From Nocardia sienata NBRC 100364 (GTDB taxonomy: Bacteria; Actinomycetota; Actinomycetes; Mycobacteriales; Mycobacteriaceae), in contig NZ_BDBX01000033.1 of NCBI RefSeq assembly GCF_001613205.1, forward strand, positions 1 to 64,000: a DNA stretch of 64,000 bases. Reading direction: 5' to 3'. The notes under the pieces were generated by a model. That model was not told where the DNA came from, did no database searches, and saw only the letters and a program-made list of their open reading frames with translations. Positions within the stretch are counted from its first letter, which is position 1. Each line of letters starts with the position of its first letter. This document shows, piece after piece, positions 36,815 through 47,900 of the stretch. The position numbers were made by a program, and so were the translations under genes.

Positions 36815-37723
36815 TCAGGGCTCGAAGACGACTTCGGTGAGTCTTTCGCTGTCGGCCCACAGTCGCGCGCCCAGCCCGGTATCGTCCGCGCCTTTCGGAA
36901 GTTTCGCGAGTCCGGGGGTGCCGGAGGTCTGGTCGCGTCCGGCCGGACCGATGAACTCACCGCTGGTGACGTCGGGGCTGGTGGCGGCGTAGAGCGAGGG
37001 CCAGGCGGCGCCGGCGGCGGAGCCCATGAACAAGCGCGCTGCGAGCGGGGTCAACAGGCGCGTCAACGGGCCTGTGCCGTATCGCTGGAGGCCGGTCATC
37101 GCCGAACCGGGGTGGATGACCAAGGCCTCGACGGGAGTACCGGCGGTGCGACGGGCGAGTTCGAGGGTGTAGACGATGTTGGCGCGTTTGGACTTCGCGT
37201 ACGCGGCCATGCCACGGTAGCTCTTCTCGCTCATCAGATCATCGATCTTGCCGATGGGCCAGCGCGCGGCGATCGCGCTGACGGTGACGACGCGAGCCGC
37301 GGGCGAGCGGCGTACGGCGGGCCAGACCTGGGCGTCGAAGGCGAAGTGGCCGAGGTGGTTGGTACCCACGGTCATCTCCAACCCATCGCGGGTGGTCCGG
37401 CGGGTGGGCAGGTTCATCACACCGGCGTTGTTGAACAGCAGATCGATGGTCTCGGTTTCGGCGATCCGCCGGGCCGCGCTGCGCACCGAGGCGAGTTCGG
37501 ACAGATCCAGGACCAGGGTGTCCGTCTCGGCCTGCGGCGCCGCGGCGCGCACAGCGTCGACCGCCTCGTCGAGCACGGCCTGGTCGCGACCGGCGAGGAT
37601 GACCCGCGCACCGTGGGCGGCCAGGACCCGGGCCGTCTCCAGGCCGATACCACCGCTACCACCGGTGATCAGGGCGGTGCGACCGGTCTGGTCGGGGATG
37701 TCGTCAGGTGTCCAATGCACCAT
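36815..37723 (-). CDS. Short-chain dehydrogenase (retinol-dehydrogenase-like SDR)
   Basis: Protein of 302 aa. The cofactor loop is ITGGSGGIGLETARVL near residue 18, NNAGVMNLP is near residue 96, and the catalytic Ser/Tyr/Lys are in VVTVSAIAARWP and YAKSKRANIVY. AGRDQ after beta-2 suggests NADP(H). ATG 37723 (MVHWTPDDIPDQTGR) is typical of this group. The gene is divergent from a TetR gene, with two matched palindromes between them, so it is probably de-repressed by its substrate or product. Confidence 0.88.
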   Translation of the reverse strand: MVHWTPDDIPDQTGRTALITGGSGGIGLETARVLAAHGARVILAGRDQAVLDEAVDAVRAAAPQAETDTLVLDLSELASVRSAARRIAETETIDLLFNNAGVMNLPTRRTTRDGLEMTVGTNHLGHFAFDAQVWPAVRRSPAARVVTVSAIAARWPIGKIDDLMSEKSYRGMAAYAKSKRANIVYTLELARRTAGTPVEALVIHPGSAMTGLQRYGTGPLTRLLTPLAARLFMGSAAGAAWPSLYAATSPDVTSGEFIGPAGRDQTSGTPGLAKLPKGADDTGLGARLWADSERLTEVVFEP

Positions 37724-37745
37724 GCAGATCCTGCCTCCATTATTG

Positions 37746-37804
37746 AATGAATGTTCATTAGCAGCTTGCGCCCTCCCGACCCCTTTGTCAAATGAACGTT
37801 CAAT
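37746..37804. promoter_or_regulatory. Two TetR operators between SDR and tetR
   Basis: Operator 1 is AATGAA-TG-TTCATT (37746-37759). Operator 2 is AATGAA-CG-TTCAAT (37791-37804), whose core TGAACGTTCA is a perfect palindrome. The centres are 45 nt apart, one near each gene start. Confidence 0.75.
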
Positions 37805-37820
37805 AACTACGGTGGCGGGT

Positions 37821-38387
37821 GTGCGCACCAGAAACCCCGAAGCGAAACGGCAGCTGCTGTTCGATGCCGCGCTGGCGGAGTTCGCCGAGTTCGGCCTGGC
37901 CGGGGCACGCATCGATCGGCTGGCCAGGCGCGCGGGAATCAGTCCGGGACTGGTGTATTCGTTCTACAAGGGCAAAGACGAACTGTTCGACGCCGTCTTC
38001 GACATGATCGTGGAGATGACGGTGGCGACCGTGCCCCTGGACGCGGATCGGCTGCCGGAGTACGCGGGGCAACTGTACGACGCCGGACTGGCCCATCCCG
38101 AGACGATGCGGTTCCTGATGTGGTACCACTTGCTGCGCGGCGAGTCCGCCCAGCGCGCGTCGGTCGCCGAGTCGATGCGCGCGAAGGTCGAGGCGATCGA
38201 ACAGGCTCAGCAACGCGGGACAGTGACCACCGCGCAGCCTGCCGCGCACATCCTGGCCCTGGTGCTGACAATCGCGAACATGTGGACCCAACCCGCTGAA
38301 GACGTCGTGCGACTGGTACCCGAACCCCAACGCCGTAGCCTCGTCCTGGACGCGGTCAGCACCCTGATTTCACCCGCCGACGCCTGA
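37821..38387 (+). CDS. TetR-family regulator of the divergent SDR
   Basis: Protein of 188 aa. The HTH is at residues 8-55 (RQLLFDAALAEFAEFGLAGA, then RIDRLARRAGISPGLVYSFY), with a short C-terminal ligand domain of the TetR_C_17-like type (AGLAHPETMRFLMWYHLLRG). The GTG at 37821 (VRTRNPEAKR) or 37812 is the start. A much longer open frame upstream is the shadow of the SDR gene. Operator 2 lies just upstream of its start, so autorepression is expected. Confidence 0.87.
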   Translation: MRTRNPEAKRQLLFDAALAEFAEFGLAGARIDRLARRAGISPGLVYSFYKGKDELFDAVFDMIVEMTVATVPLDADRLPEYAGQLYDAGLAHPETMRFLMWYHLLRGESAQRASVAESMRAKVEAIEQAQQRGTVTTAQPAAHILALVLTIANMWTQPAEDVVRLVPEPQRRSLVLDAVSTLISPADA

Positions 38388-38454
38388 CACGACCGCGGGA
38401 CCCCTCATACCGGATACCGGATCCGACGGATGTAATCCATCCGTCGACACAGCG

Positions 38455-38485
38455 AACGACCCGGAGCTGCGCGCTCCGGGTCGTT
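38455..38485. terminator. Bidirectional terminator between tetR and acpS
   Basis: AACGACCCGGAGC (38455-38467) and GCTCCGGGTCGTT (38473-38485) are perfect 13-nt arms around a 5-nt loop, between convergent stops. It would end the fas-acpS transcript. Confidence 0.65.
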
Positions 38486-38496
38486 GCGTATCCGTA

Positions 38497-38934
38497 TCAG
38501 TTCTCCGGTGACCGGCCCTCGATCAGGTCGGCCAGTTCGCCCGGGTCCTCCAGCACCACCATCGCGGCCGCCGTGTCACCGTCGTGGGTGAGCGACAGGT
38601 GCACCCGCACCCGCGGCAGGAATTCCGCGGCCAGGCCGTGCAGTTTGATGCTCGGCCGGCCCCAGGCGTCATTGACGACCTCTATCAACGGGTACGGGTT
38701 GTCCCCGATCTGCGGGCGGCGGGCGAAGCGCGACGATGCCCAGGCCTTGAGCACCGCCTCCTTCGCCGCCCACCGCGCCGCGTAACTACGGGCCGGATCG
38801 GTGGCCTTGCTCTGGCAGTAGCGCCGCTCACCGGCGGTGAAACTCTCCCTGAGCATGGTCGTTCCGGCACGGTCCAACTGTTCGGCGAACTCGGAGATGG
38901 TCACCAGGTCCAAGCCGATTCCGAGGATGGTCAC
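38497..38934 (-). CDS. acpS: Holo-[acyl-carrier-protein] synthase AcpS
   Basis: Protein of 145 aa that transfers 4'-phosphopantetheine from CoA to the acyl carrier domain of the FAS upstream. The magnesium-binding Asp is in GIGLDLVTISEFAEQL near residue 9, and the Glu of WAAKEAVLKA is near residue 66. The C-terminal HLSLTHDGDTAAAMVVLED completes the family pattern. The GTG at 38934 lies 11 nt after the fas stop, the normal fas-acpS operon of mycolata. An extra C-terminal 15 residues (ELADLIEGRSPEN) are longer than the 130 aa recalled for M. tuberculosis. Confidence 0.95.
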   Translation of the reverse strand: MTILGIGLDLVTISEFAEQLDRAGTTMLRESFTAGERRYCQSKATDPARSYAARWAAKEAVLKAWASSRFARRPQIGDNPYPLIEVVNDAWGRPSIKLHGLAAEFLPRVRVHLSLTHDGDTAAAMVVLEDPGELADLIEGRSPEN

Positions 38935-38945
38935 AGTGGCGCAGC

Positions 38946-41900
38946 CTACGCAGTACCGGCGACGTCGGCACCGCCACCGACGAACCGCCCGGTCTCGCAA
39001 CCGGCTCCGTCGACCTGGTAGACCCCGCCGGTACCGAGCCGGGCGTCCTCGGACAGCAGCACCTCGGCCTCGAGACCGCGGATCTTCGCCGCCGGGGTGC
39101 CGTCGCCGCCGAGGCGCCGATCGGCCGGACGCTCGTAGAGCGCCGCGCCACCGCACATCGCCTCGACGATCCGCTGCCGGCCCGCCAGCAGGCGTTCCTG
39201 CGCCCGCCGCTGGTACTCCGCTCGCCGGGCCGGTTCGATCGCCTGGACGAACGCCTCCGGATGGACGACCGCCAGCAGACCGGACACATGCCCAAAGCCG
39301 AGCGAGGTCACCAGACCCGCCTTGAGCGGGAACCGGTCACCGAAGCGCAGCGCCTCGCGCACCCAGACCAGATGCGGGTACTCCGCCATCTTGTCGTCGA
39401 CGCAGTCCAGGCTCCGATTCGGCGGCACCACACCGTTTTCCAGCACCTGGCACAGGCCGATCAGCTGGAACGCGGCCGCGCCACCCTTGGCGTGCCCGGT
39501 GAGGCTCTTCTGCGAGACCACGAACAACGGCGCCCCGTCGGACCGGCCGATGGCCGCCGCCAGCCGCTCGTGCAGTTCGGACTCGTTCGGATCGTTGGCC
39601 GCGGTGGAGGTGTCGTGCTTGGACACCACCGCGATATCGTCCGGGCCCACACCGAGTTTGCGCAGTTCGGCGGCGAACCGGGATTCCCGGCCGCCCCGGC
39701 CCGCCCCGAGCGCGCCCAGGCCGGGCGCCGGGATCGAGGTGTGCACGCCGTCGGCGTAGGACTGGGCGTAGGCGACCACACCGAGGACCGGCAGGCCCAT
39801 TTCCAGCGCCACGTCGCCGCGGGCCAGCAGCACGGTGCCACCACCCTGCGATTCCACGAACCCGCCGCGACGCCGGTCGTTGGCCCGGGAGAAGTAGCGG
39901 TCGCTGATGCCCTTGGCACTCATGGCCGCCGAATCCGCGGTGGCCGACATATCGCCGAAGCCGACGATGCCCTCGATACCCAGATCGTCGAAACCACCGG
40001 CCACGACCACCTCGGCCTTACCGAGCTTGATCTTGTCGACACCTTCCTCCACCGACACCGCGGCGGTGGCGCAGGCCGCGACCGGATGCACCATGGCGCC
40101 GTAGCTGCCGACGTAGGACTGCACGACATGCGCCAGCGCCACGTTGGGCAGCGCCTCCTGCAGGATGTCGTTGGGCCGGGGTTCGCCGAGCAGGTTGTCG
40201 ACGTAGAGCGAACGCATCGACGACATACCGCCCATACCGGTGCCCTGGGTGTTGGCCACCAGGCTCGGGTGCACCCAGCTCATCAGCTCCGATGGGCTGA
40301 ACCCGGAACCGACGAACGCGTCGACGGTGCAGGCGATATTCCACAGCGCCACCCGATCGATCGAGGACGCCATATCCGGGGAGATACCCCAGACGGTGGG
40401 ATCCCAGCCGGTCGGGATCTGGCCGCCCACGGTCCGCGACAGGTTCGCCCGGCGGGGCACCCGGATCTCGGTGCCGGCCTTGCGGGTCACGGTCCAGTCG
40501 CCGGAATCGGCGACCGGGGTGATCACCGTGTGCTCGGGAGCGGCCGCGTAGAAGGCACGCGCCTCGGCTTCGCCGCCGACTGTGAACGACAGATCCTGGT
40601 CCAGGAATACCGAGGTCATCAGCGGACTGCTGTTGTCGACCATGGCACCGTCGTCGGCGTAGCGGCGGATACCGCACCGCTCGACGACCGCGTCGTGGTA
40701 CCGCTCCGCCAGTTCGTGTTCCGGCACGTAGTCCCCGGATTCGGTGTCATACCAGCCCGGCTTCGGGTCGTTCTCCCAGGCCACCATGCCGGTGGTCCAG
40801 GCCAGCTCCAGCACACCGCCGGCCGACAGCTCGTCGGAGACCTCCATCTCGAACCGGGTCCGCGCCGAACCGTACGGGCCGAGCTCACCGGCACCGACGA
40901 TGACGACCATATCGGTGAGATCGGCTGTCACCGTGCCCCATTCGGGGACGGGCAGCGCGGAGGTCAGCGCGGGCGGCGCGGGCAGCGCGGAGATCCGCGG
41001 CGCGTCCGAGGCCTGCACCTCGTCGGCCTCCTCGGCGTCCGCGGCTTCCTGCGCCTGCTTGGCCAGCGCCGCCAGGTCCAGATCGGCACCGGCCAGCCCG
41101 CCGGTCAGGTCGATCTGCTGCGGATCGGCCGCGGCGGCCGCACGGGCCTCCTCGGTCGCCCACTTCAGCAGTTCGTCGGCGATCTCGTCGGTCGACCAGG
41201 TCTGCACCCCGGCCTGTTCGACGGCGTCCACCATCGGATCGTTGTGGCCCATGAGCCCGGTGCCCCGGACCCAGCCGATCAGCGCGTGCACCAGGGTGAC
41301 CCGGGCCGCCCACGTCTTCTCGGCCCGCCACCTGGCGACCACGGCGTCGAGCGCGGCCTTGGCCTCGCCGTAGGCGCCGTCACCACCGAAGAGGCCGCGG
41401 TTGGGCGAACCCGGCAGCACCACGTGCAGTTTCGCGTCGACATCGTGGTCGGCGCCCAGCGTGGACAGGCCACCGATGAGCCGCTCGACCGACCACAGCA
41501 GCACCCGCATCTCCATTTCGGCGCGGGCACCCGCGTCGGAGAGGTAGCCGGAGACCCGCGGCGCCGCGAACGGCAGCAGCAGGGTGGGGGTCAGCGCGTC
41601 CTTGGTCTTGATCTTGGCGCCACCGGCATTGTCGACCTGCTCGGTACCGACCCACTCGATGAGGGCGTCGATATCGGTGTAGGAGGCCATATTCGCCGGG
41701 ACCACCCACAGCGCCGCACCGTGCCGGGCGTTGGCGCGGTAGAGGTCACGGTAGAAGCCGAGCCGCGTATCGTCCAGACGCGAGGTGGTGACCACCACGG
41801 TCGCCCCGCCACCGAGCAGCCGACCGGCGAGCGCGGCGGCGATGGAGCCCTTGCTCGCGCCTGTGACCACCGCGACCTCGTCGGACCACACCCCGATTTC

Positions 41901-44900
41901 GGTGGTGTTGCGCGCCGCCTCGGCGATCCGCTCGTAGTGACCGGCCAGCACCGAACGCGCCTCGCCCACGGCCCGCTGCCGCCACCAGTCGGCCTGCGCG
42001 GCCACCGCTTCGCCGGCACCGGTGAACCCGGCGACCGGCAGCTGCGCGGTCACGGAATCCTCGCCCAGCCACAGCCGGGCCAGATCCTCACGCGCGGTGG
42101 CCCACCGGTCGTCGATGAGTACCGCCTTGCGGGCGTCGAACGCCGGGGCGACCAGACGCGGCCAGTCCGAACCCAGTTCCGCCGACACCAGGTCGACGAG
42201 TCCGTCGTCGGTGGCCTCCGCCGCGGAGGTCTGCTCGGTGAGTCCGAGCTGCTCGAGCACCAGGCGGGCCGCCGAGGCCAGCACCCCGTCCTTACCGGTG
42301 ATCTGCTCGGTGAACTCGCCGAGAGCCGCGGCGTCGACGGTACCGCCGCCGGAGCCGCCGGCCGCGGGCAGCGAGACCGCCACCCCGCGCCGTGCCGCCA
42401 CCGCCTGGACGGCGGCATCGATCGCGGCGTCCACGGACGCGCCGTCGGACAGCGCCCCGGAGACCAGGCCGCCCAGATCGCCACCGCGCACGCTGGTGCC
42501 TTCGCGGGTGCCGAGGGAGACCTCGGCGGTGATGTGGCTGGCCCAGCCCTCACCGAGTTCCCAGACCTTCTTCACGCGTTCGGCAATCGCGGCCGGCCGC
42601 TTACCGGAGGGTCCGAACACCTTGCGCAGATGATCGTTGATCGCGTCGCTGAGCACCGAGCCGAACGGCTTGTAGGTCCGGGCGAGCCGCTCCACGGTCG
42701 CCGACAGCGCACCCATATCGGCGTCGGCCGCACCGTCGATCGCGCCGAGCGACAGTTCCGACCCGAGGTCGACCAGCAGCTGGTTACGGCGCGAGGACAC
42801 CCCGTCGCAGAGGCCCTCGATGGTGTCGACCGGGCCGATCTGGTCGATCCGGAGCTTGGTCCACAGCGCGATCAGCACGCGGGTGGCGTCGGCGGCGGTG
42901 AAGGCGATGTCGTCGGGCCGCGGGCCACCGGTCGCGGCCGCGGGCGCGGCGGGCGCGGCAGCCGGAGCGGCCGCGGCGGCGGGCGCCTCGGCGACCTCCT
43001 CCACGGGCTCGTCCACCGGAGCGGGGTCGGTATCGGTGGAGTACACCACCGCCGCCTCGCGCTCGATGTTGAGTACCTCCACCGTGGTGGTGGCGAAATC
43101 GGGCAGCTTCAGGGTCTGGCTCGCCAGGTTCGCCACCGTCGGGGTGGCACCCAGACCGACCTCCACGAAACGCTCCACACCCAGCTCGCCGAACAGCAGG
43201 TCCTGGGTCTCGATCCAGCGCACCGGGCTGGCGAACTGCCAGGCCAGCAGTTCGATGAGCACTACGCGGCACAGTTCGCTGGGACGCTGCGACCAGGAAT
43301 CGAAATCGGCGAGGACGGCGGCGAGCGGCTCCGAGGGCACCAGATCGGCGATCTCGGCGACGAACTCCCGCTCCAGCGAGAACGGCTTCGGCACCAGATT
43401 CGGGATATAGCGCCCGACCAGCACCTCCGGCTGCAGTTCCTCGGGCAGCAGCTGCTCGAGCTTGCCCCGGAACTCCGGCACACCCTTGCGCAGCACCGTG
43501 GAATGGAACGGCACATCGATACCGGGCACCAGGATGAAGGCGCGCTTACCGCCGAATTCCGCCCGGCGGCGCTCGATCTCGGCTTCCAGGGCGTCGAGAC
43601 CGGCGACGGTACCCGCGATGGCGTACTGCGAACCGCGCAGGTTCAGGTTCACCACTTCGAGGAATTCCCCGACCTGCTCACCGACACCGGAGACGAAGCC
43701 GACGACCTCGTCGTCGGGCAGGCCGATCTGCGAGGGCCGGATGGCGGCCATCCGGTAGTCGCTGCGTCCCTGCGCATCCCGCGGCACCAACTCGTGCATG
43801 GCCGAACCACGCTGGAACACTACCTCGAGGACGGCCTCGAGCGGCAGCACACCGGCCACGGCGGCCAGGGCGTTGTACTCACCGACCGAATGCCCGGCCA
43901 GCAGCGCGCCCTCCACGAACGCACCGGCCTCGCGGAGTTCCGCGACCTGGGCGACACCGAGGGTCGCCATGGCGACCTGGGTGAACTGGGTCAGGTGCAG
44001 GACACCGTCCGGGTGCCGATGCTCGACCCCGCGCGCCTTCAGGTAGGTCGGGTTGTCCCGCACCACGGCCAGGATGGAGAAGCCCAGCGCCTCCCGCGTG
44101 TGCTTGTCGGCCCGGTCCCAGATGGCCTTGGCGGCCTTGGAGCGCGACCGCGCGTCCAGGCCCATCCCCTTGCGCTGGATGCCCTGGCCCGGGAACGCGT
44201 ACACCGTCTTCGGCGCGGCGGTGCGACCGGTCGCGGTCATCACCAGATCGCCGGCGGCGCGGCAGGAGACCTCGAGGATCTCGTCGCCGCCGTCGACCGC
44301 GATCCGTTCCACCCGCACATCGATCTCGGCGCCCGGCCGGACCATGCCCAGGAACCGGGTGGTCCACGCGGTCAGGGTGCGCGCCGGCACCGAGGCCTGC
44401 GGGTCCACCGCCGACACCGCGTGCTGCGCGGCGGCCGACAGCCACATACCGTGCACGATCGGGCTGCCCAGGCCGGCGAGTTTCGCGGCGGCATCGCTGG
44501 TGTGGATGGGGTTGTGGTCACCGGAGACCGCGGCGAACGCGGCCATGCTCCGGGGCGCCACCATGGTGACGTCCCGGCGCCGGCGGCGCGGGGTCTCGGT
44601 GGCATCGGCGCTCACGGTGCCCGCGGCCCGCGGCGGATCGGTCAGTTCGCCCGCGCCGGTGCGGCCACGGATGGCGAAACGTTCGGTCAGGCGGGCCAGC
44701 GGCACCACGTCCAGGCCCTGGTCCCGCATCTCACCGACGGTGACATCCACCTCGACCACCCGGCCGAGGTCGGTGTCGACGACCGCACCGGATTCGGCCC
44801 GCACCACGAGAATGCTGGTCTCGCCGGGAAGCTCGCGCAGCAGCTCGATCCGGTGGTCCAGATGCACCAGATCCAGCATGCCTTCGATCACGCTGGTATC

Positions 44901-47900
44901 GGCCGAGGTCCGCGCCGCGCCCAGCACGCCGAACACCGCCGGCCAGCAGGCGCCCACCAGCACATCGGGCACCGTGCGGCCCAGCGTGCTCAGCTCCGCC
45001 GGCAGCCCGGCGCCGGTGACGCCGGCGTGATCAGCGACCAGATCCGGCGACCAGGCCAGATTCAGGTGCGCGACACTGCCCTTCACCTCCGGCAGTGCCT
45101 GGCCGGCGGCCACCCCCAGCAACGCGGACATGGCCGCGTCGGCATCGGCTTCGGTGACCACCGGCGCACCGCCGTTGTAGACCGTCACCGGCACCGTGAT
45201 GCGGATACGCACCACATGTCCGGCGTACAGCGGGACGGTCAGCTCCACGTAATTGTGTTCGGGCTCAGGGCCCTCGGTCTCGACCAGAGTGGCTCCGGTC
45301 GGCGGGTGCACCGCGCCCTTCTCGTCCACGGTCCACTCGTGCAGGTCGCCGAGCCGGTGCACCGGGTTCACGGTCGCCCGGCCCGACCAGTGCACGTCCG
45401 GCGCGGCCAGCACCACATCGATGGGCCCGCTGGTCACCGCGGCGACCCGGCGGGCGTCCACTGCGATCGGCGCCAGACCATCACGGACCAGCTTGTAGGC
45501 GGTGTCCTGCTCGAACCGGTCCAGCAGTTCGCCCACGGGCTCGTCGACCCGGGTGATCCCGGCGACGGCGACAGTTCCCGGAATCACGCAGACTTGATCG
45601 GCGGAGTACCGCGGATCGTGGGCCTGCCACAGCGAATCCGAACGCCACCAGCGCCGCACATCCTGATCGACCACCGGGACGAAGTTGACCGGTTTACCCG
45701 GCGTCTTGCACAGGGTGATGAAGAACGGCACATCCGCCGGGTGCAGCAGGGTCTGCCCCGCCGCCGGGTAATGCTCCCGCAGGGCCGCGAGCGCGGCAGC
45801 GGGGTCTTCCAGATCCTCGTCGCGGAACAGCGAGTCGATCTCGCCGCGATCGGCCGGGGCGAGGCGGGCCTCGGCGCGGCGCAGCATCTCGGCGAACCGG
45901 TCGCGCCAGCTGATGTCCAGCCACACCGACCGGGTGGCCGCGGTGATCGCGTCACCGAGATCGGTGCCGCAGTCGAAGTCCTGGCGGCGCTCCTGACCGA
46001 TCGCCAGATCCACGTAGCGCTCGAGCCAGGCGAGGTAGGTCATGGCCGCGATATCGCCGAAGTAGGGCTTGGCGGTCGCGTTCAGCGCCTCGATGATCTC
46101 GGCGCGGCGCTGCGCCACCGCCTCGGCGTCACCGGCGACCTCGTCGAGCAGGCGACCGGTGCGCGAGGCGGCATTGTCGATCTCGTGGATATCGGCGCCC
46201 AGCTGGCTGCGGCCCGAGGCCATGCCGCCGCTCGCGGTGCCCGCGCCCACCCAGTCCGGGGTGCCGGGGGTATCGACCAGCAGCTGTTTCACCTCGGGCG
46301 CGGTGGTGGCCTCCAGCGTGGCCATCGCCGCGGTACCCACCAGCACACCGTCCAGCGGCATGGCCGGGTAACCGTGCGGCGCCGACCAGGCGCCGGTCAG
46401 GTACTCGGTCGCCCGCTCCGGGGTCCCGATGCCACCGCCGACGCAGACCACGACGTTTCCGTGGGTACGCAGTTCGGCATAGGTTTCGAGGAGGAGATCG
46501 TCCAGGTCCTCCCAAGAGTGGTGCCCACCGGCCTTACCGCCCTCGATGTGCATGATCACCGGGTAGTCCGGCACGGCGTCGGCGATCCGCAGTACCGCGC
46601 GGATCTGCGCGACCGTGCCCGGTTTGAAGGCGACGTGGCTGATCCCGGCCTCGGTCAGTTCCTCGATCAGCGCGACGGCTTCCTCGAGCTCCGGGATACC
46701 GGCGGTCACGATCACACCGTCGAACGGAGCGCCCGCCGCGCGGGACCGCTGAACCAGTCGTTTACCGCCCAGCTGCAGCTTCCACAGGTACGGATCCAGG
46801 AACAGCGAGTTGAACTGCACCTGCCGTCCGGGGTGCAGCAATTCCTGCAGATCCGCCACTCGGTCGGCGAAGATCTGCTCGGTCACCTGGCCGCCACCGG
46901 CCAGTTCCGCCCAGTGCCCCGCGTTGGCCGCGGCCGCGACGATCTTCGCGTCCACCGTGGTCGGGGTCATACCCGCCAGCAGAATCGGCGAACGTCCGGT
47001 GAGCTTGGTGAACGCGGTCTCCACCACGATGCGCCCGTTCGGCAGCCGCACCGGGCGCGGCGCGAAGGCGGTCCACGGCTGCGCGACCTCCGGCGTGGCG
47101 CCCGGGGTCAGCAGACTGCGCTGACCGGCCCGGGTGGCCGCCGCGATCATGCCGACACCGGTGCCCTTGAGCGAACCACCGCTGACGCGGGAGAGCAGGT
47201 CGCCGGGGCCGAGGTCCAGGATCCATTCGGCGCCGGTGCCGACCACTTCGTCCACGGTCGCGACCCAGTCGACCGGCTCGACCAGGATGTCGCGGGCGAG
47301 CTGCCCGGCGAGTTCGGTATCGAGCCCGCACTGCCCGGCCCACCCGGCGACCAGTTCGACCGTGTCGGCGAGCGCCGGATGGTGGAACGCGACATCGACG
47401 TCGAGGTCCTCGAAGACCGGCGCGAACACCGCACCGCCGCGCTGCTTGGCCGACCGCTCACGGTCCTGTTCGGCATGCAGCTGCGCGCAACGCTGCTGCA
47501 CCCGGCGCAGCTGATCGGGGGTACCTGACAGCACCACCCGGCGCCGCCCGTTACGGATCGACAGCACCGCGGCCGCCATCGGGTCCACACCCGCGCCGAC
47601 CTCGGCGAGCACAGCCCGCAGTTCGTCCGGGTCGACGTTGGAGACCGCGACCATCGAAGACTGATCGCCCACCGGCATCAGGCCGCGCCGCCGCGCGACC
47701 AGTCCCGCCGCCGCGCCGACCAGCTGAGCGATGGCGAGGATCTCCGCGTCCCGCTCCCCGGCGGTCTGTACCGCAGCGGCCGCCAGCAGCCCCTGCGAAT
47801 GGCCCACCACCGCGACCGGTACGGTCTCGGCCGGGTCCAGCCCCTGCAACCGCAGTGCCCGCAGCGCGGCGAGCTGGGTCAGCAGGACACCCGGCATCGA

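Noticed and set aside
39261..47528. A 2,755-codon open frame on the plus strand
   Set aside because: It is antisense to fas in a GC-rich frame; the translation is His/Gly/Arg/Gln-rich with no domain, as expected of a codon shadow.
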